Shown one piece after another: positions 42,617 to 52,122 of a DNA stretch of 64,000 nucleotides. The stretch is taken from positions 1 to 64,000 of the forward strand of contig NZ_FNJI01000009.1 in assembly GCF_900104445.1 (NCBI RefSeq). The letters run 5' to 3'. Position numbers and translations under genes: made by a program. Positions within the stretch are counted from its first letter, which is position 1. Each line of letters begins with the position of its first letter. The stretch comes from Desulforhopalus singaporensis. Lineage in GTDB: Bacteria > Desulfobacterota > Desulfobulbia > Desulfobulbales > Desulfocapsaceae. The notes under the pieces were generated by a model. That model was not told the origin of the DNA, did no database searches, and was given only the letters and a program-made list of their open reading frames with translations.

Positions 42617-43486
42617 TTACTGTTTTGGTGCGGATACGCCCCAGTGCAGTTTGTTTCTGAGGATTGTAAAGTAATCCCTGGCGGAGGATACCACCAGTTG
42701 CAGTCCATGGGTTGCAGTAACGATCTCCAGTTCGTCCCCGTCTTTCATCTCCCACAGCGCCTGGCCGTCGATTATGACCTGGCCATGTTCGGTGTAATTG
42801 TCGGAATCGAAGCGGGTCACTATCTGTCTGTCGGCCGGCAACAGTATCGGTCTGCTGCTCAGCATGAAGGGGCAGATGGGGGTGACGGTGATGGTGGCAA
42901 GGCCCGGGTAGACGAGAGGACCGCCTGCGGAGAGATTGTAGGCGGTTGAGCCGGTGGGCGAGGAAAAAATAAGCCCGTCGGCTTTATAGGTGGTTATGTA
43001 TTCCTCGTCTATCCTGGTGGAGAGATGGAGAATCCGGTCGAGCACGTGTTTGGAGATGACAATGTCGTTGAGGGCATACCTGGAGGAGGACCGGTTGCCC
43101 TGGGAGAGCAGGCTGCACTTGAGCATCAGCCGGTTTTCGATGGTGACACTGGTGTTGAGAATTTTCTGAAGAGCGGCAAAGGTCTCATCTTCTCTTAGTT
43201 CGGTAAGGAAACCGAGGTTGCCAAGGTTGATCCCCAGCACTGGTATGGCGTATCTTGCGGCTTTTTCCGCAATGTGCAACAGGGTGCCGTCCCCGCCAAG
43301 CACGATGATCATATCCTGCCCTGCTTCGATATGGTTCAGGTCTGAGGAAATGTTTCGCTGCTTAAGCCATTGGGAAACGCGTGCTGCGTGTTTGTCTGAT
43401 CTTTCGTCGTCGAGTTTGGTGATGATCGCCACCCTCTTCAACGAAAGAAGCTTTTTTACCCTGAAAGATTGAACTGTGGAACTCAT
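42617..43486 (-). CDS. nadK: NAD kinase
   Basis: 289 residues. The diacylglycerol-kinase-like fold has the GGDGTLLHIAEKA motif, NLGNLGFLTEL, and FSSPTGSTAYNLSAGGPLVYP. It makes NADP from NAD and ATP. The ATG overlaps the proC stop (ATGA), so the two are coupled. Confidence 0.95.
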   Translation of the reverse strand: MSSTVQSFRVKKLLSLKRVAIITKLDDERSDKHAARVSQWLKQRNISSDLNHIEAGQDMIIVLGGDGTLLHIAEKAARYAIPVLGINLGNLGFLTELREDETFAALQKILNTSVTIENRLMLKCSLLSQGNRSSSRYALNDIVISKHVLDRILHLSTRIDEEYITTYKADGLIFSSPTGSTAYNLSAGGPLVYPGLATITVTPICPFMLSSRPILLPADRQIVTRFDSDNYTEHGQVIIDGQALWEMKDGDELEIVTATHGLQLVVSSARDYFTILRNKLHWGVSAPKQ

Positions 43487-44298
43487 TGAGCTTCGCCCAG
43501 TTGCTTGGATCGGTTTACCGCGGACTCTACTATGTCCATGATAATGCCGTGAAAACCTACTTTTTCCAGAACGTGCAGAGCTGTTATCGCGGTCCCTCCC
43601 GGTGAGGTTACCATACCTCTCAGGGCTGCCGGGTGTTCTCCGCTTTCCCGCAGGAGTTTTACCGATCCGGAAACGGTCTGCAGGGCAAGTTTTTCCGAGA
43701 CGGCTCTTGTCAGTCCTGATTTAACGCCGGCATCAATCAGCGCTTCGACAAAAGAAAAGACGTAGGCGGGGCCGGATCCGCTCAGGCCGGTGACAGCGTC
43801 CAGGTGGGTCTCGTCGAGAATTACCACTTCGCCAACCGCCATGAATATTTCTTCGGCTTCGTGCAGCTCGCTGTCACTTACATTCCTGTTCCGCGACAGG
43901 GCTGAAGCGCCTTCGAGAACAAGGGCCGGGGTGTTCGGCATGACTCGGACCACTTTGGTTTCGGGCTTGCCGAGGGTGTCGATATAGAAAGATATGGGCA
44001 GACCGGCGGCTATGCTTATCAGAATGTGCTGAATCTGGACCCGCTCTCTGCACTCTTCAAGCAGGGTCTTCATGGTTTGCGGTTTCACGGCGAGAATGAT
44101 ATTTTTGCAGTTCTCAAAGATCGGGAGATTGCTGTAATAGGCTTTTACAGCGTAGTTACTCTCAAGATGATCTCTTCTGAAGCTGTTTGGTTCGGCGACC
44201 AGAATATTTTCTTCCTTGTAGAGACCCGATGCTATAATTCCCTTGATGAGGGCTTCGGCCATCTGGCCCCCGCCGATAAAACCAATTTTCTGACTCAT
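43483..44298 (-). CDS. proC: Pyrroline-5-carboxylate reductase
   Basis: 271 residues. Rossmann start IGFIGGGQMAEALIKGII, VKPQTMKTLLEEC, VRVMPNTPALVLEGASAL, and the C-terminal signature GLSGSGPAYVFSFVEALIDAGVKSG … SPGGTTAI-type (TSPGGTAITALHVLE). Last step of proline synthesis. AGGA lies ahead of the ATG. Length is normal. Confidence 0.95.
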   Translation of the reverse strand: MSQKIGFIGGGQMAEALIKGIIASGLYKEENILVAEPNSFRRDHLESNYAVKAYYSNLPIFENCKNIILAVKPQTMKTLLEECRERVQIQHILISIAAGLPISFYIDTLGKPETKVVRVMPNTPALVLEGASALSRNRNVSDSELHEAEEIFMAVGEVVILDETHLDAVTGLSGSGPAYVFSFVEALIDAGVKSGLTRAVSEKLALQTVSGSVKLLRESGEHPAALRGMVTSPGGTAITALHVLEKVGFHGIIMDIVESAVNRSKQLGEAQ

Positions 44299-44440
44299 GT
44301 TGTTCCTGACTCTTTGAATGAATAAAAACCACTTTTACTATGCAATCATAATCGGTTTCAGGTAAATATCAAATTCGTGACATTAATACAACACAAGAAA
44401 AAGTGTATCAACCGCGCTAACCTTAAAATAAAGAGAAGAT

Positions 44441-44611
44441 ATGATCAGCAAGGACCTGTTGGAGATACTCGCCTGCCCCAAATGCAAGGGGCCGGTGAAA
44501 CTTAAAAACGATAAGGGGCTGGTTTGTGAAAAATGCATGCTGCTCTATGAAATAAGGGACGATATTCCGATAATGCTTATAGAGGAAGCGAAAAAAATAG
44601 CCGAAGAATAA
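44441..44611 (+). CDS. Trm112/UPF0434-like zinc-binding protein
   Basis: 56 residues: LLEILACPKCKGPVKL, CEKCMLLYEIRDDIPIML. Two CxxC pairs and the DDIPIML end match the Trm112/YcaR family. It is too short for many gene finders. It lies between the divergent proC and the phosphohexomutase gene. In other bacteria YcaR is found beside kdsB or lpxK; here kdsB is 16 kb away. Confidence 0.85.
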   Translation: MISKDLLEILACPKCKGPVKLKNDKGLVCEKCMLLYEIRDDIPIMLIEEAKKIAEE

Positions 44612-44668
44612 TTTTCGTCCTTGTATCGCAAAAAGCTCTTATATCCATTTTGACCTGAGGACCTTATT

Positions 44669-46408
44669 ATGGCGGAACGCAACCAGTTGCGGGATCTTTT
44701 TGATCGGTTTGTTGTAAACGGAGATCACCGAAAAAGCGATTATCTGGGGCTGATACGTGAACTGATTAAAAAAGGCTATGGCGGCCAGGACCTGCGGCAG
44801 CAGGGAATCGACAAGGCGTATCAGATGCTCTACAGCGAAATTATCGAAAACTCCGGAACGCCTGAAAAACCGGTCTCTTTTGGTACTTCCGGCTGGCGGG
44901 GGGTACTGGGAAAGGAGATTTTCGTAAAGTCGGTTACCCAGGTTACCAGGGCGATAGTCTCCATGTACAGGGGGCTTGAAGGCGGTTCCGAGCTCTGCCG
45001 GATATTGGAGGTCAAAGACCTCAAAGACGCGCAAAAAAGGGGGTGTGTACTCGGGTTTGACAACCGGTTCGGCGGGGAGATCCTGGCCATTCAGGCGGCA
45101 AAAGTTCTGGTCCAGGCAGGTTTTAAGGTTCATTACGCAGGAGAATCTACCACCGGGGTGTTGTCGGCATCGCTGATACGCCGTAACTGCGCCTTTTCCA
45201 TAAACCTTACCCCCTCCCACAACCCGATGGAATACGGCGGGTATAAATTCAACGGCGGCGACGGGGGACCGGCACCTGGTGAAGTCACTTCGATCATAAC
45301 CGAAAACGCGCAGGCCATAGTGGAGCGGGAAGCTCTTGATGCACCGCCTGAACTGTGGAGCTTGAGCGATCTTGAGGTTCACCCGTCGGTCGAGTTCTTC
45401 GACTCGCTCCAGTGCTGGATGGAACTGGTAAAACAGGGGGAGCCGGAGCATGGTCTCAATCTGCAGAAGACCCTGGCAGAAGTGAGTAAGGCCGGCAGGA
45501 TGGCCATAGCCGTCGACTGTATCCACGGAGCCAGCCGGGTTCATATGGACAGGTTCTTTCAGGGGTGTGACAAATCCAGGCTCGTCCTGCTGAGAAACAC
45601 CAGGGATACAACTTTTGGCGGCGTGTCCCCCGAACCGTCGGGGGAAAATCTCAAGGGTGTAGCTGCAACGCTTGAGCAAAGAAAAGAACCTCTTAAGCTG
45701 GGAGCGATAATCGATCCCGACGGCGACCGGATCAGGTTCTATGACGGCCATAGTGAAATAGACATGAACAGGTTTGGTGCCATTGCCTACCATTTTCTCC
45801 ATGAAAAAAAAGGAAAACGGGGGATGGCGGGGAAAACCGTCGCGACCTCGAACCTTGTCAACAGCATCGCCATGGGATTCGGCGAATCGGTATTTGAGCC
45901 GCCGGTGGGGTTTAAGTATTTCAAGCCGGTAATCGGCAAGGCGCTTGTGATCTTCGAGGAGTCGGACGGCATCTCCATTATCGGACATACTCCGGAAAAA
46001 GATGCCTATATAGGGTTGTTGCTGGCAATTGAGATCATGGTGTCGACCGGGATGAGCCTGGGTGAATATCTTGGTAAAATAGAAGCCCGGTTCGGCGGGT
46101 ACTATCCCCACCGGGACGGGGTCAAGGTGGAAATCCAGGGCAGGCAGCTGGAACAGACGCTCAGTAAACTTGATCAATACAGGCCGGGAAAGAAAGTGAG
46201 GGTGGGGGAACAATCTCTTGCCATTGCAGAAGTGATTGATGTTGATGGCTACAAAATGATTCTGGCGGACGGCTCGTGGTTGATGATCCGCCCTTCGGGA
46301 ACCGAACCAAAAGTCCGTTTTTACGTGGAGTCGAGGAGCGCAGACGGTGCTGCAGAGCTGGTTGAAACGGCGAAAAATATGCTGCGGGAAATCGGAATTC
46401 TCAAGTAA
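44669..46408 (+). CDS. Phosphoglucomutase/phosphomannomutase family protein
   Basis: 579 residues. FGTSGWRGVLGKEIF at the N-terminus, catalytic serine in NLTPSHNPMEYGGYKFNG, metal loop in IIDPDGDRIRF, sugar loop in VIFEESDGISI, and phosphate loop in MIRPSGTEPKVRFY. All four domains are present. It isomerises hexose phosphates; the exact sugar is unknown. Glycogen and LPS genes nearby fit. Confidence 0.92.
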   Translation: MAERNQLRDLFDRFVVNGDHRKSDYLGLIRELIKKGYGGQDLRQQGIDKAYQMLYSEIIENSGTPEKPVSFGTSGWRGVLGKEIFVKSVTQVTRAIVSMYRGLEGGSELCRILEVKDLKDAQKRGCVLGFDNRFGGEILAIQAAKVLVQAGFKVHYAGESTTGVLSASLIRRNCAFSINLTPSHNPMEYGGYKFNGGDGGPAPGEVTSIITENAQAIVEREALDAPPELWSLSDLEVHPSVEFFDSLQCWMELVKQGEPEHGLNLQKTLAEVSKAGRMAIAVDCIHGASRVHMDRFFQGCDKSRLVLLRNTRDTTFGGVSPEPSGENLKGVAATLEQRKEPLKLGAIIDPDGDRIRFYDGHSEIDMNRFGAIAYHFLHEKKGKRGMAGKTVATSNLVNSIAMGFGESVFEPPVGFKYFKPVIGKALVIFEESDGISIIGHTPEKDAYIGLLLAIEIMVSTGMSLGEYLGKIEARFGGYYPHRDGVKVEIQGRQLEQTLSKLDQYRPGKKVRVGEQSLAIAEVIDVDGYKMILADGSWLMIRPSGTEPKVRFYVESRSADGAAELVETAKNMLREIGILK

Positions 46409-46555
46409 AGAATTGTTCGTAGCAAGCAAAAAAGATATAACAACCGATCAGAACCGTACGGCGGAGCTTTGCACGTTGCTTTTTCCATGCAAGGTATTAT
46501 TGTCAGCTGTACGTTAAAAATACCGATTATCATGTAACTAATTCAGGAGTGGTTT

Positions 46556-47392
46556 ATGTGGGAGTATACGGATAAGGTTCAACAACATTTCCTTGAACCA
46601 AAAAATGTAGGTGAAATAGAGAATCCCAGTGGAACCGGCGATGTCGGCTCCCTTGCTTGCGGCGACGCCCTAAAGCTGACGCTTAAAATAGATGAAAACG
46701 ACATTATTGTCGACGCCAAGTTCAAGACCTTCGGCTGTGCCAGCGCGATTGCATCCTCGTCGGTCTTGACCGAAATAATCAAGGGCATGTCAGTGGACGA
46801 GGCGGCAAAGGTGACCAACGAGGATATAGCCGAAGCCCTGGGCGGCCTGCCCAAGGAGAAAATGCACTGTTCGGTAATGGGACGCGAAGCGTTGGAAGCT
46901 GCCATCGCCGATTATCGCGGTCTGGTGCCACCCATGGCCGAGGGGGAGCTGGTCTGTGAGTGTTTCGGGGTCACTGACCTGGAAATACTGCGTGCGGTCA
47001 AGGAGTCAAACCTCCGGTCGGTGGAGGAAATCACCAATTTCACCAAAGCCGGAGGGGGGTGTGGTAAATGCGAAGATCGCCTGCGGGAACTGCTGAAGCA
47101 GGGCTCGAACCAGATACTCGATATCCCTATGGTCAAAGCGCAACCCAAGCGTATGACGGTACTGCAGAAAATCAAGAAAATTGAGGAAGTACTCGATCTG
47201 GAAATCCGCCCGGCGCTGAGAAAGGACGGCGGGGATATCGAGCTTGTGGATGTCGACGGAGATTTCGTCACCGTTTCACTGCTTGGTGCCTGCAAGAGTT
47301 GTCAGAAATCACAGACGACCATCAAGGATTATGTCGAGAAAAAGCTTCGGGAACTGGTGCTTGAAAGCCTGATTGTGGAGGAAGAGAACTGA
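46556..47392 (+). CDS. nifU: Fe-S scaffold protein NifU, three-domain form
   Basis: 278 residues. The IscU-type N-domain shows three scaffold cysteines (LACGDALK, FGCASAIASS, MHCSVMGREAL). The middle BFD-like [2Fe-2S] domain shows CECFGVTD and GGCGKCEDRL. The C-terminal Nfu domain shows GACKSCQKSQTTIKDYVE. AGGAG lies upstream. It builds Fe-S clusters with the NifS encoded right after it. No nitrogenase genes are near, so this is likely the general Fe-S system. Confidence 0.95.
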   Translation: MWEYTDKVQQHFLEPKNVGEIENPSGTGDVGSLACGDALKLTLKIDENDIIVDAKFKTFGCASAIASSSVLTEIIKGMSVDEAAKVTNEDIAEALGGLPKEKMHCSVMGREALEAAIADYRGLVPPMAEGELVCECFGVTDLEILRAVKESNLRSVEEITNFTKAGGGCGKCEDRLRELLKQGSNQILDIPMVKAQPKRMTVLQKIKKIEEVLDLEIRPALRKDGGDIELVDVDGDFVTVSLLGACKSCQKSQTTIKDYVEKKLRELVLESLIVEEEN

Positions 47393-47393
47393 C

Positions 47394-48581
47394 ATGGGTG
47401 CAGCCAATGAAAGAGTAGTCTATATGGACAACAATGCCACGACCAAAGTGGCTCCAGAAGTGTTTGAAGCAATGAAGCCATACTTTACAGAACTGTATGG
47501 CAACCCTTCCTCAATGCACACTTTTGGCGGAGCTGTCAGTGAATCGATAAAGAAAGCGCGCCGCCAGGTGGCCAACCTGCTTGGCACTGAACCTGAAGAG
47601 ATTACCTTTACCAGCTGCGGCACCGAGAGCGACTCGACGGCAATACTGTCGGCGTTGCGCACCTATCCCGACAAGCGCCACATAATTACCACCAGAGTCG
47701 AACACCCTGCGGTAAAAAGCCTGTGCGAAAATCTGGAGATGGTGACCGGCAACAAGTACCGGGTGACCAGGCTCAAGGTTGACTCCGAAGGTCTGCTGGA
47801 TCTTGAGGAATACCGGGCCGCACTCTCCGAAGATACCGCCATCGTAAGTGTAATGTGGGCCAATAACGAGACGGGAGTCGTTTATCCCGTTGAAGAGATG
47901 GCGAGAATGGCAAAAAAGAGAGATATCCTCTTCCATACGGATGCGGTGCAGGCCGTCGGCAAGGTGCCGATCAATCTCGGTGAACTCGATATCGACTTTC
48001 TCTCGCTGTCGGGACATAAGCTGCATGCGCCCAAAGGAGTGGGGGTGCTGTATACAAGAAAGGGTACCTTTTTTGTGCCTTTTCTCACCGGGGGCCATCA
48101 GGAGCACGGCAGAAGAGGCGGGACAGAGAATGTCAGCTCGATCATTGGTCTTGGCAGGGCCTGTGAGCTGGCCGCCGAAAAAATGGAAGAGGAAAACGTG
48201 CGGGTCAAGGCGTTACGTGATAAACTTGAGCAAGGATTGCTGAAATCGATACCCAGCTCGATGCGTAACGGTCACGAGACCAACAGGCTGCCCAATACGG
48301 CAAATATCAGTTTTGAGTTTGTTGAAGGGGAAGCGATACTGCTGCACATGAACCGCTACAATATCTGCGCCTCTTCAGGTTCGGCATGTACCTCGGGTTC
48401 CCTTGAACCTTCCCACGTGTTGCGGGCAATGGGGGTTCCTTTTACCGCCGCCCACGGATCGATCAGATTTTCCCTGAGTGTTTACAACACCGAGGAGGAG
48501 GTGGATTTCGTACTGGAGAAAATGCCGGCGATTATCGCTTCGCTAAGAGAAATGTCACCATTTTGGGAGAAAAAGGGATGA
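47394..48581 (+). CDS. nifS: Cysteine desulfurase NifS/IscS
   Basis: 395 residues from the ATG at 47394. PLP enzyme: VYMDNNATTKVAPEV, PLP lysine in SLSGHKLHAPKGVG, active-site cysteine in the loop CASSGSACTSGSLEPSHVL. It supplies sulfur to NifU. It begins one base after the nifU stop and its last codon overlaps the thyX start (GGATGA). Confidence 0.95.
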   Translation: MGAANERVVYMDNNATTKVAPEVFEAMKPYFTELYGNPSSMHTFGGAVSESIKKARRQVANLLGTEPEEITFTSCGTESDSTAILSALRTYPDKRHIITTRVEHPAVKSLCENLEMVTGNKYRVTRLKVDSEGLLDLEEYRAALSEDTAIVSVMWANNETGVVYPVEEMARMAKKRDILFHTDAVQAVGKVPINLGELDIDFLSLSGHKLHAPKGVGVLYTRKGTFFVPFLTGGHQEHGRRGGTENVSSIIGLGRACELAAEKMEEENVRVKALRDKLEQGLLKSIPSSMRNGHETNRLPNTANISFEFVEGEAILLHMNRYNICASSGSACTSGSLEPSHVLRAMGVPFTAAHGSIRFSLSVYNTEEEVDFVLEKMPAIIASLREMSPFWEKKG

Positions 48582-49510
48582 AAATAGTAGAGCCTTCGTT
48601 TGAGATTCAGGATGACCTGGACAACAGCTCGGTAACCGTAAGGTTGGAGAAGTGCGGCCGGATCTGCTATAAAAGCGAGGATTCGATAACTGAAGACTCC
48701 GCTCTGCCGTTTGTAACGAAGATTGCCGCCCACGGCCACAATTCGGTTCTGGAGATGGCAGTGGTCTCGTTTGAGGTAACCTGCCATGCCGATCATGTGC
48801 TTGAGCTATTGTCCTGTCAGCCTAAATATCTCGAAGTGGATAGAACCGATACGGGTATGATCGTTACCGGTTCCATTCGCACCTTCAGAGAGCTTTACAA
48901 GAAACATCCCTATAATCAGCTGGTAAACGATCTGGTGACGGGGCTGGCGCAAAAAGAACCGCACCTTTTCAAGTCGGTCTTTGACAGCCATGAAGCCCTG
49001 GAAGTCGACCCGGGCCTTACCATCAGGAAAATGAGTCTGGAACAAGTGGAGGCTCTGCCCGCAGAGTTGAAAGCACGCCACCGCTATGTCGGGGTGCTGT
49101 TCGTCGTCAACCGTGCGGTAACCCATGAAATCGTCCGTCACCGCCCATGTTCCTTTCTTCAGGAAAGCCAGCGCTACTGCCGGTACAACCAGGACAAGTT
49201 CGATAATCAGGTGACGTTTATCAAACCAATGTTTTTTGCCGAGGGAAGCGAGGAATACAAGCTGTGGCAGGAAGCTATGGAGATGACGGAGAAAAGATAC
49301 CTCAAACTGCTTGAATCCTCCACCCCTCAGGCGGCAAGGACAGTATTGCCGAACTCCTGCAAAACGGAAATTATAGTATATTGCAACCTTGAGGAGTGGA
49401 CGCATATTTTCAGCTTGCGCACCACCAAGGCGGCTGAGCCGTCGATGCGTGAGGTCATGAATCCCCTTGCGGAGGAATTCAAGAAGAGATACCCTGCCAT
49501 TTTTGTGTAG
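48578..49510 (+). CDS. thyX: Flavin-dependent thymidylate synthase
   Basis: 310 residues from the ATG at 48578, which overlaps the nifS stop. The ThyX motif appears as EIVRHRPCSFLQESQRYCRY. FEVTCHADHVLELL and the end region TEIIVYCNLEEWTHIFSLRTT fit the family. It makes dTMP with FAD and methylene-tetrahydrofolate. Somewhat longer than many ThyX proteins (about 220-250). Operon-linked to nifUS. Confidence 0.92.
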   Translation: MKIVEPSFEIQDDLDNSSVTVRLEKCGRICYKSEDSITEDSALPFVTKIAAHGHNSVLEMAVVSFEVTCHADHVLELLSCQPKYLEVDRTDTGMIVTGSIRTFRELYKKHPYNQLVNDLVTGLAQKEPHLFKSVFDSHEALEVDPGLTIRKMSLEQVEALPAELKARHRYVGVLFVVNRAVTHEIVRHRPCSFLQESQRYCRYNQDKFDNQVTFIKPMFFAEGSEEYKLWQEAMEMTEKRYLKLLESSTPQAARTVLPNSCKTEIIVYCNLEEWTHIFSLRTTKAAEPSMREVMNPLAEEFKKRYPAIFV

Positions 49511-49531
49511 TTCTCCTGGGCTTTTTAAAAA

Positions 49532-49572
49532 AAATATCCCGGTATTTTTATTTATACCGGGATATTTTTTTT
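49532..49572 (+). terminator. Strong intrinsic terminator after thyX
   Basis: Perfect 14-bp stem 49532-49545 / 49554-49567 (AAATATCCCGGTAT and complement), loop of 8, then further T. It can act on both strands. Confidence 0.9.
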
Positions 49573-49737
49573 GTGTTATATAGAGCCTGTTTCCAGTAAA
49601 CTTACGTATATTTGGATACCTTACGTTAAATGGTGGTCGTTGCAATTCAACGGCAGCCATCATGAACCCCGACGGATATCCAGCGGGAAAATACTTAGAA
49701 AGTGCCTGACCGGGCTTGATAGTGTATAGTGAAAGAT

Positions 49738-49761
49738 AGCAGCAAGCGTACGCTTGCTGCT
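49738..49761. promoter_or_regulatory. 24-bp perfect palindrome upstream of the pilB-like gene
   Basis: AGCAGCAAGCGT and its exact reverse complement, without spacer, 40 bases before the start of the next gene. It could be an operator or an RNA hairpin with a GTAC tip. Only a TTCTCC tail follows, so termination is unlikely. Confidence 0.6.
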
Positions 49762-49801
49762 TCTCCTTCTAACATCAAGATTTCAATAATGGTCTCGTAA
49801 A

Positions 49802-52066
49802 ATGGTAACACGAAGTTCTGTACCCCAGCGCAAGTCGTCGATGAAGAGGACCGTAAAGGACCAGTCCGGAGCCGGAAAAATCAAGATCGGTGAACTGCTC
49901 AGTAAGGCAGGCTACATAACTCCTTCACAGCTGGAAACGGCCAAAAAACATCTGAAACAGCATGGCGGCAGGCTGGGCGGAATTCTCAGGCAGCTGGAAT
50001 TTATAGATGAAGATACTGTCTACAACTTCCTCAGCAGGCAGCACAATTATCCCGGGGTATCTTTAAAAAGCGAACACCCGGCTGGAGATGCCCTGAAAAT
50101 ATTTCCCTATGAATATGCCAAGAAATTTATGGCATTTCCGTTGCGGATGGCCGGCAACACCCTCCAGATCACCATGGCCGAGCCATCAGATGCCGGCGCT
50201 GTGGAGGAAATACAGAATCTCGTCAACAAAGAACTCTCGGTTTGTGTTTCCACGGAAAGGGATATTGTCTATGCCTATCAAAAATACTATGGCGTAGGCG
50301 AAGAAGAAGCGATGTCCTGTTTCGGGGTTCAGGACAAGGAGGTGGAAGAGGAGCTGGATATCACCCAGGTCGATGACTTCGGGTCGATAGTCGCCGAAGC
50401 GGCCGATGACTTCGAGATAGAAGATGATGACGGCGAGGAAGGCAACGACCAGTTTGCCGCCTCAGACGCCCCGATCATCAAGCTGGTGAACGGTATACTT
50501 GTCAAGGCGGTTCAGGACGGGATTTCCGACATCCACGTTGAACCCTATGAGAAGACCATGCAGGTCAGGTATCGTAAGGACGGTTCGCTGTTCAAGACCA
50601 TGAACTTGCCGTTGACCATTAAAAATGCGCTGGTGGCAAGACTCAAGATCTTGTCCGGGCTTGACATTACCGAACGCCGTGTGCCGCAGGACGGACGTAT
50701 CAAGATGAGAATGGGACGCAATCGTTCCGTTGATTTTCGCGTCTCTTCGCTGCCTACACTTTTTGGTGAGTCGGTGGTTCTGCGTATTCTGGACAAGTCG
50801 TCTCTTAATGTCGATCTCACCCATCTCGGGTTTGAGCAGAAAACCTTTGAAATGCTCAAGCGCTGCCTCAATCAACCCCAGGGACTTTTGCTGGTTACCG
50901 GTCCCACCGGATCGGGAAAAACCGTTACCCTCTATTCGGCGTTGAACTCGCTCAACAACGAAGACATCAAGATTCTCACCGCCGAAGATCCGGTGGAGTT
51001 CAGTTTCAAGGGCATCAATCAGGTTAATGTCCACCAGGAAGTGGGTATGACCTTCGCCGCCGCGCTCAAGGCCTTTTTGCGGCAGGACCCGGACATTATC
51101 ATGGTGGGCGAGATACGAGATATTGAAACTGCGGAGATCGCCATCAAGGCGGCCATGACCGGCCACCTGGTGTTCTCGACCCTGCATACCAACGATTCGC
51201 CGGCGACCATTGGTCGTCTGGTGGATATCGGAATTCCCCCGTACATGCTCGCTTCGTCGGTGACAATGGTACTTTCCCAGCGCCTGGGAAGACGACTGTG
51301 CCAGAAATGCAAGAAAGAAGTTACCCATGATCCGGAAGAACTGCTCAAGGCCGGGTTCCATGAAGATGAGCTCGATCAACTTACCCTGTACGGCCCTGCC
51401 GGTTGCTCCGAATGCAACAATCTCGGATACAAGGGCAGAGTGGGTTTTTTTGAGTTGATGGAGGTCACCGATGAAGTGGCCAAGGCTATTAATGCTGAAG
51501 TCCCCGAGGATCAACTGAGAAAAATTGCCATCAAGGAAGGGATGACGCCGCTGCGCGAAGCGGCGCTTGAAAAGGTGAGAAACGGTGTCACCAGCCTTGA
51601 GGAAGTCCTGAGGCGTACCGTGGCGCATAAGGAGAGTCTGCCGGCGTATATGGTCAACCCGGACGAAGAGGTTTATGAAGACGGCGATAAGATAATCTCC
51701 GAGGGCAACAGCGATATTGATTTCTTCAAGCTCATACGCGGATCGCTGACGGTCGTCAAGAAGGGGAAGAAAATTGCCGAACTGACGGAACCCGGAGATT
51801 TCTTTGGAGAAATGGCGGCAATTACCGGCGAAAAAAGGAACGCAACCGTCATTGCCGACGGTCGGGCCTCGGTAAAGAGGTATCCGGGGGATAAGCTGGA
51901 AGAAATAATTGAGAAATATCCGGAAATCTCAAGACATATTTTCGGTTCAATGACCAACCGTCTGCACAGGACAAATCAGATCATTGTAAAACTTGCCGAA
52001 GAGAGACGTCCTGTAAAAGGACCTGGCCCCGGAATCGGTACGCAAAGACGCATGCTGAAGAATTGA
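49802..52066 (+). CDS. PilB/GspE-type ATPase with a C-terminal cyclic-nucleotide-binding domain
   Basis: 754 residues; an alternative start is the ATG at 49841. An MshEN-type N-domain (residues ~25-160: KIGELLSKAGYITPSQLETA) precedes the ATPase. Walker A is GPTGSGKT at 367-374, then DPDIIMVGEIRDIETAEIAI and the zinc tetracysteine CQKCKKE … CSECNN. Type IV pilus or type II secretion ATPases end near residue 570. Here a ~120-residue cNMP-like jelly roll follows (SDIDFFKLIRGSLTVVKKGK, GDFFGEMAAITGEKRNATVI). It probably drives pilus or pseudopilus assembly under control of that domain. No other pilus genes are adjacent. Confidence 0.9.
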   Translation: MVTRSSVPQRKSSMKRTVKDQSGAGKIKIGELLSKAGYITPSQLETAKKHLKQHGGRLGGILRQLEFIDEDTVYNFLSRQHNYPGVSLKSEHPAGDALKIFPYEYAKKFMAFPLRMAGNTLQITMAEPSDAGAVEEIQNLVNKELSVCVSTERDIVYAYQKYYGVGEEEAMSCFGVQDKEVEEELDITQVDDFGSIVAEAADDFEIEDDDGEEGNDQFAASDAPIIKLVNGILVKAVQDGISDIHVEPYEKTMQVRYRKDGSLFKTMNLPLTIKNALVARLKILSGLDITERRVPQDGRIKMRMGRNRSVDFRVSSLPTLFGESVVLRILDKSSLNVDLTHLGFEQKTFEMLKRCLNQPQGLLLVTGPTGSGKTVTLYSALNSLNNEDIKILTAEDPVEFSFKGINQVNVHQEVGMTFAAALKAFLRQDPDIIMVGEIRDIETAEIAIKAAMTGHLVFSTLHTNDSPATIGRLVDIGIPPYMLASSVTMVLSQRLGRRLCQKCKKEVTHDPEELLKAGFHEDELDQLTLYGPAGCSECNNLGYKGRVGFFELMEVTDEVAKAINAEVPEDQLRKIAIKEGMTPLREAALEKVRNGVTSLEEVLRRTVAHKESLPAYMVNPDEEVYEDGDKIISEGNSDIDFFKLIRGSLTVVKKGKKIAELTEPGDFFGEMAAITGEKRNATVIADGRASVKRYPGDKLEEIIEKYPEISRHIFGSMTNRLHRTNQIIVKLAEERRPVKGPGPGIGTQRRMLKN

Positions 52067-52122
52067 GGTGAGGCGGGGGAAAGATTTTTCACCCGTGATC
52101 CTTTGTCAGAACAGGGAGTAGT

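Noticed and set aside
44639-46429. 596-codon open frame on the minus strand
   Set aside because: It lies fully antisense to the phosphohexomutase gene, whose protein has all family motifs; the reverse frame gives a low-information sequence with no family likeness.
50462-51628. 388-codon open frame on the minus strand
   Set aside because: Antisense to the PilB-like ATPase; the long frame is a by-product of codon use on the coding strand.
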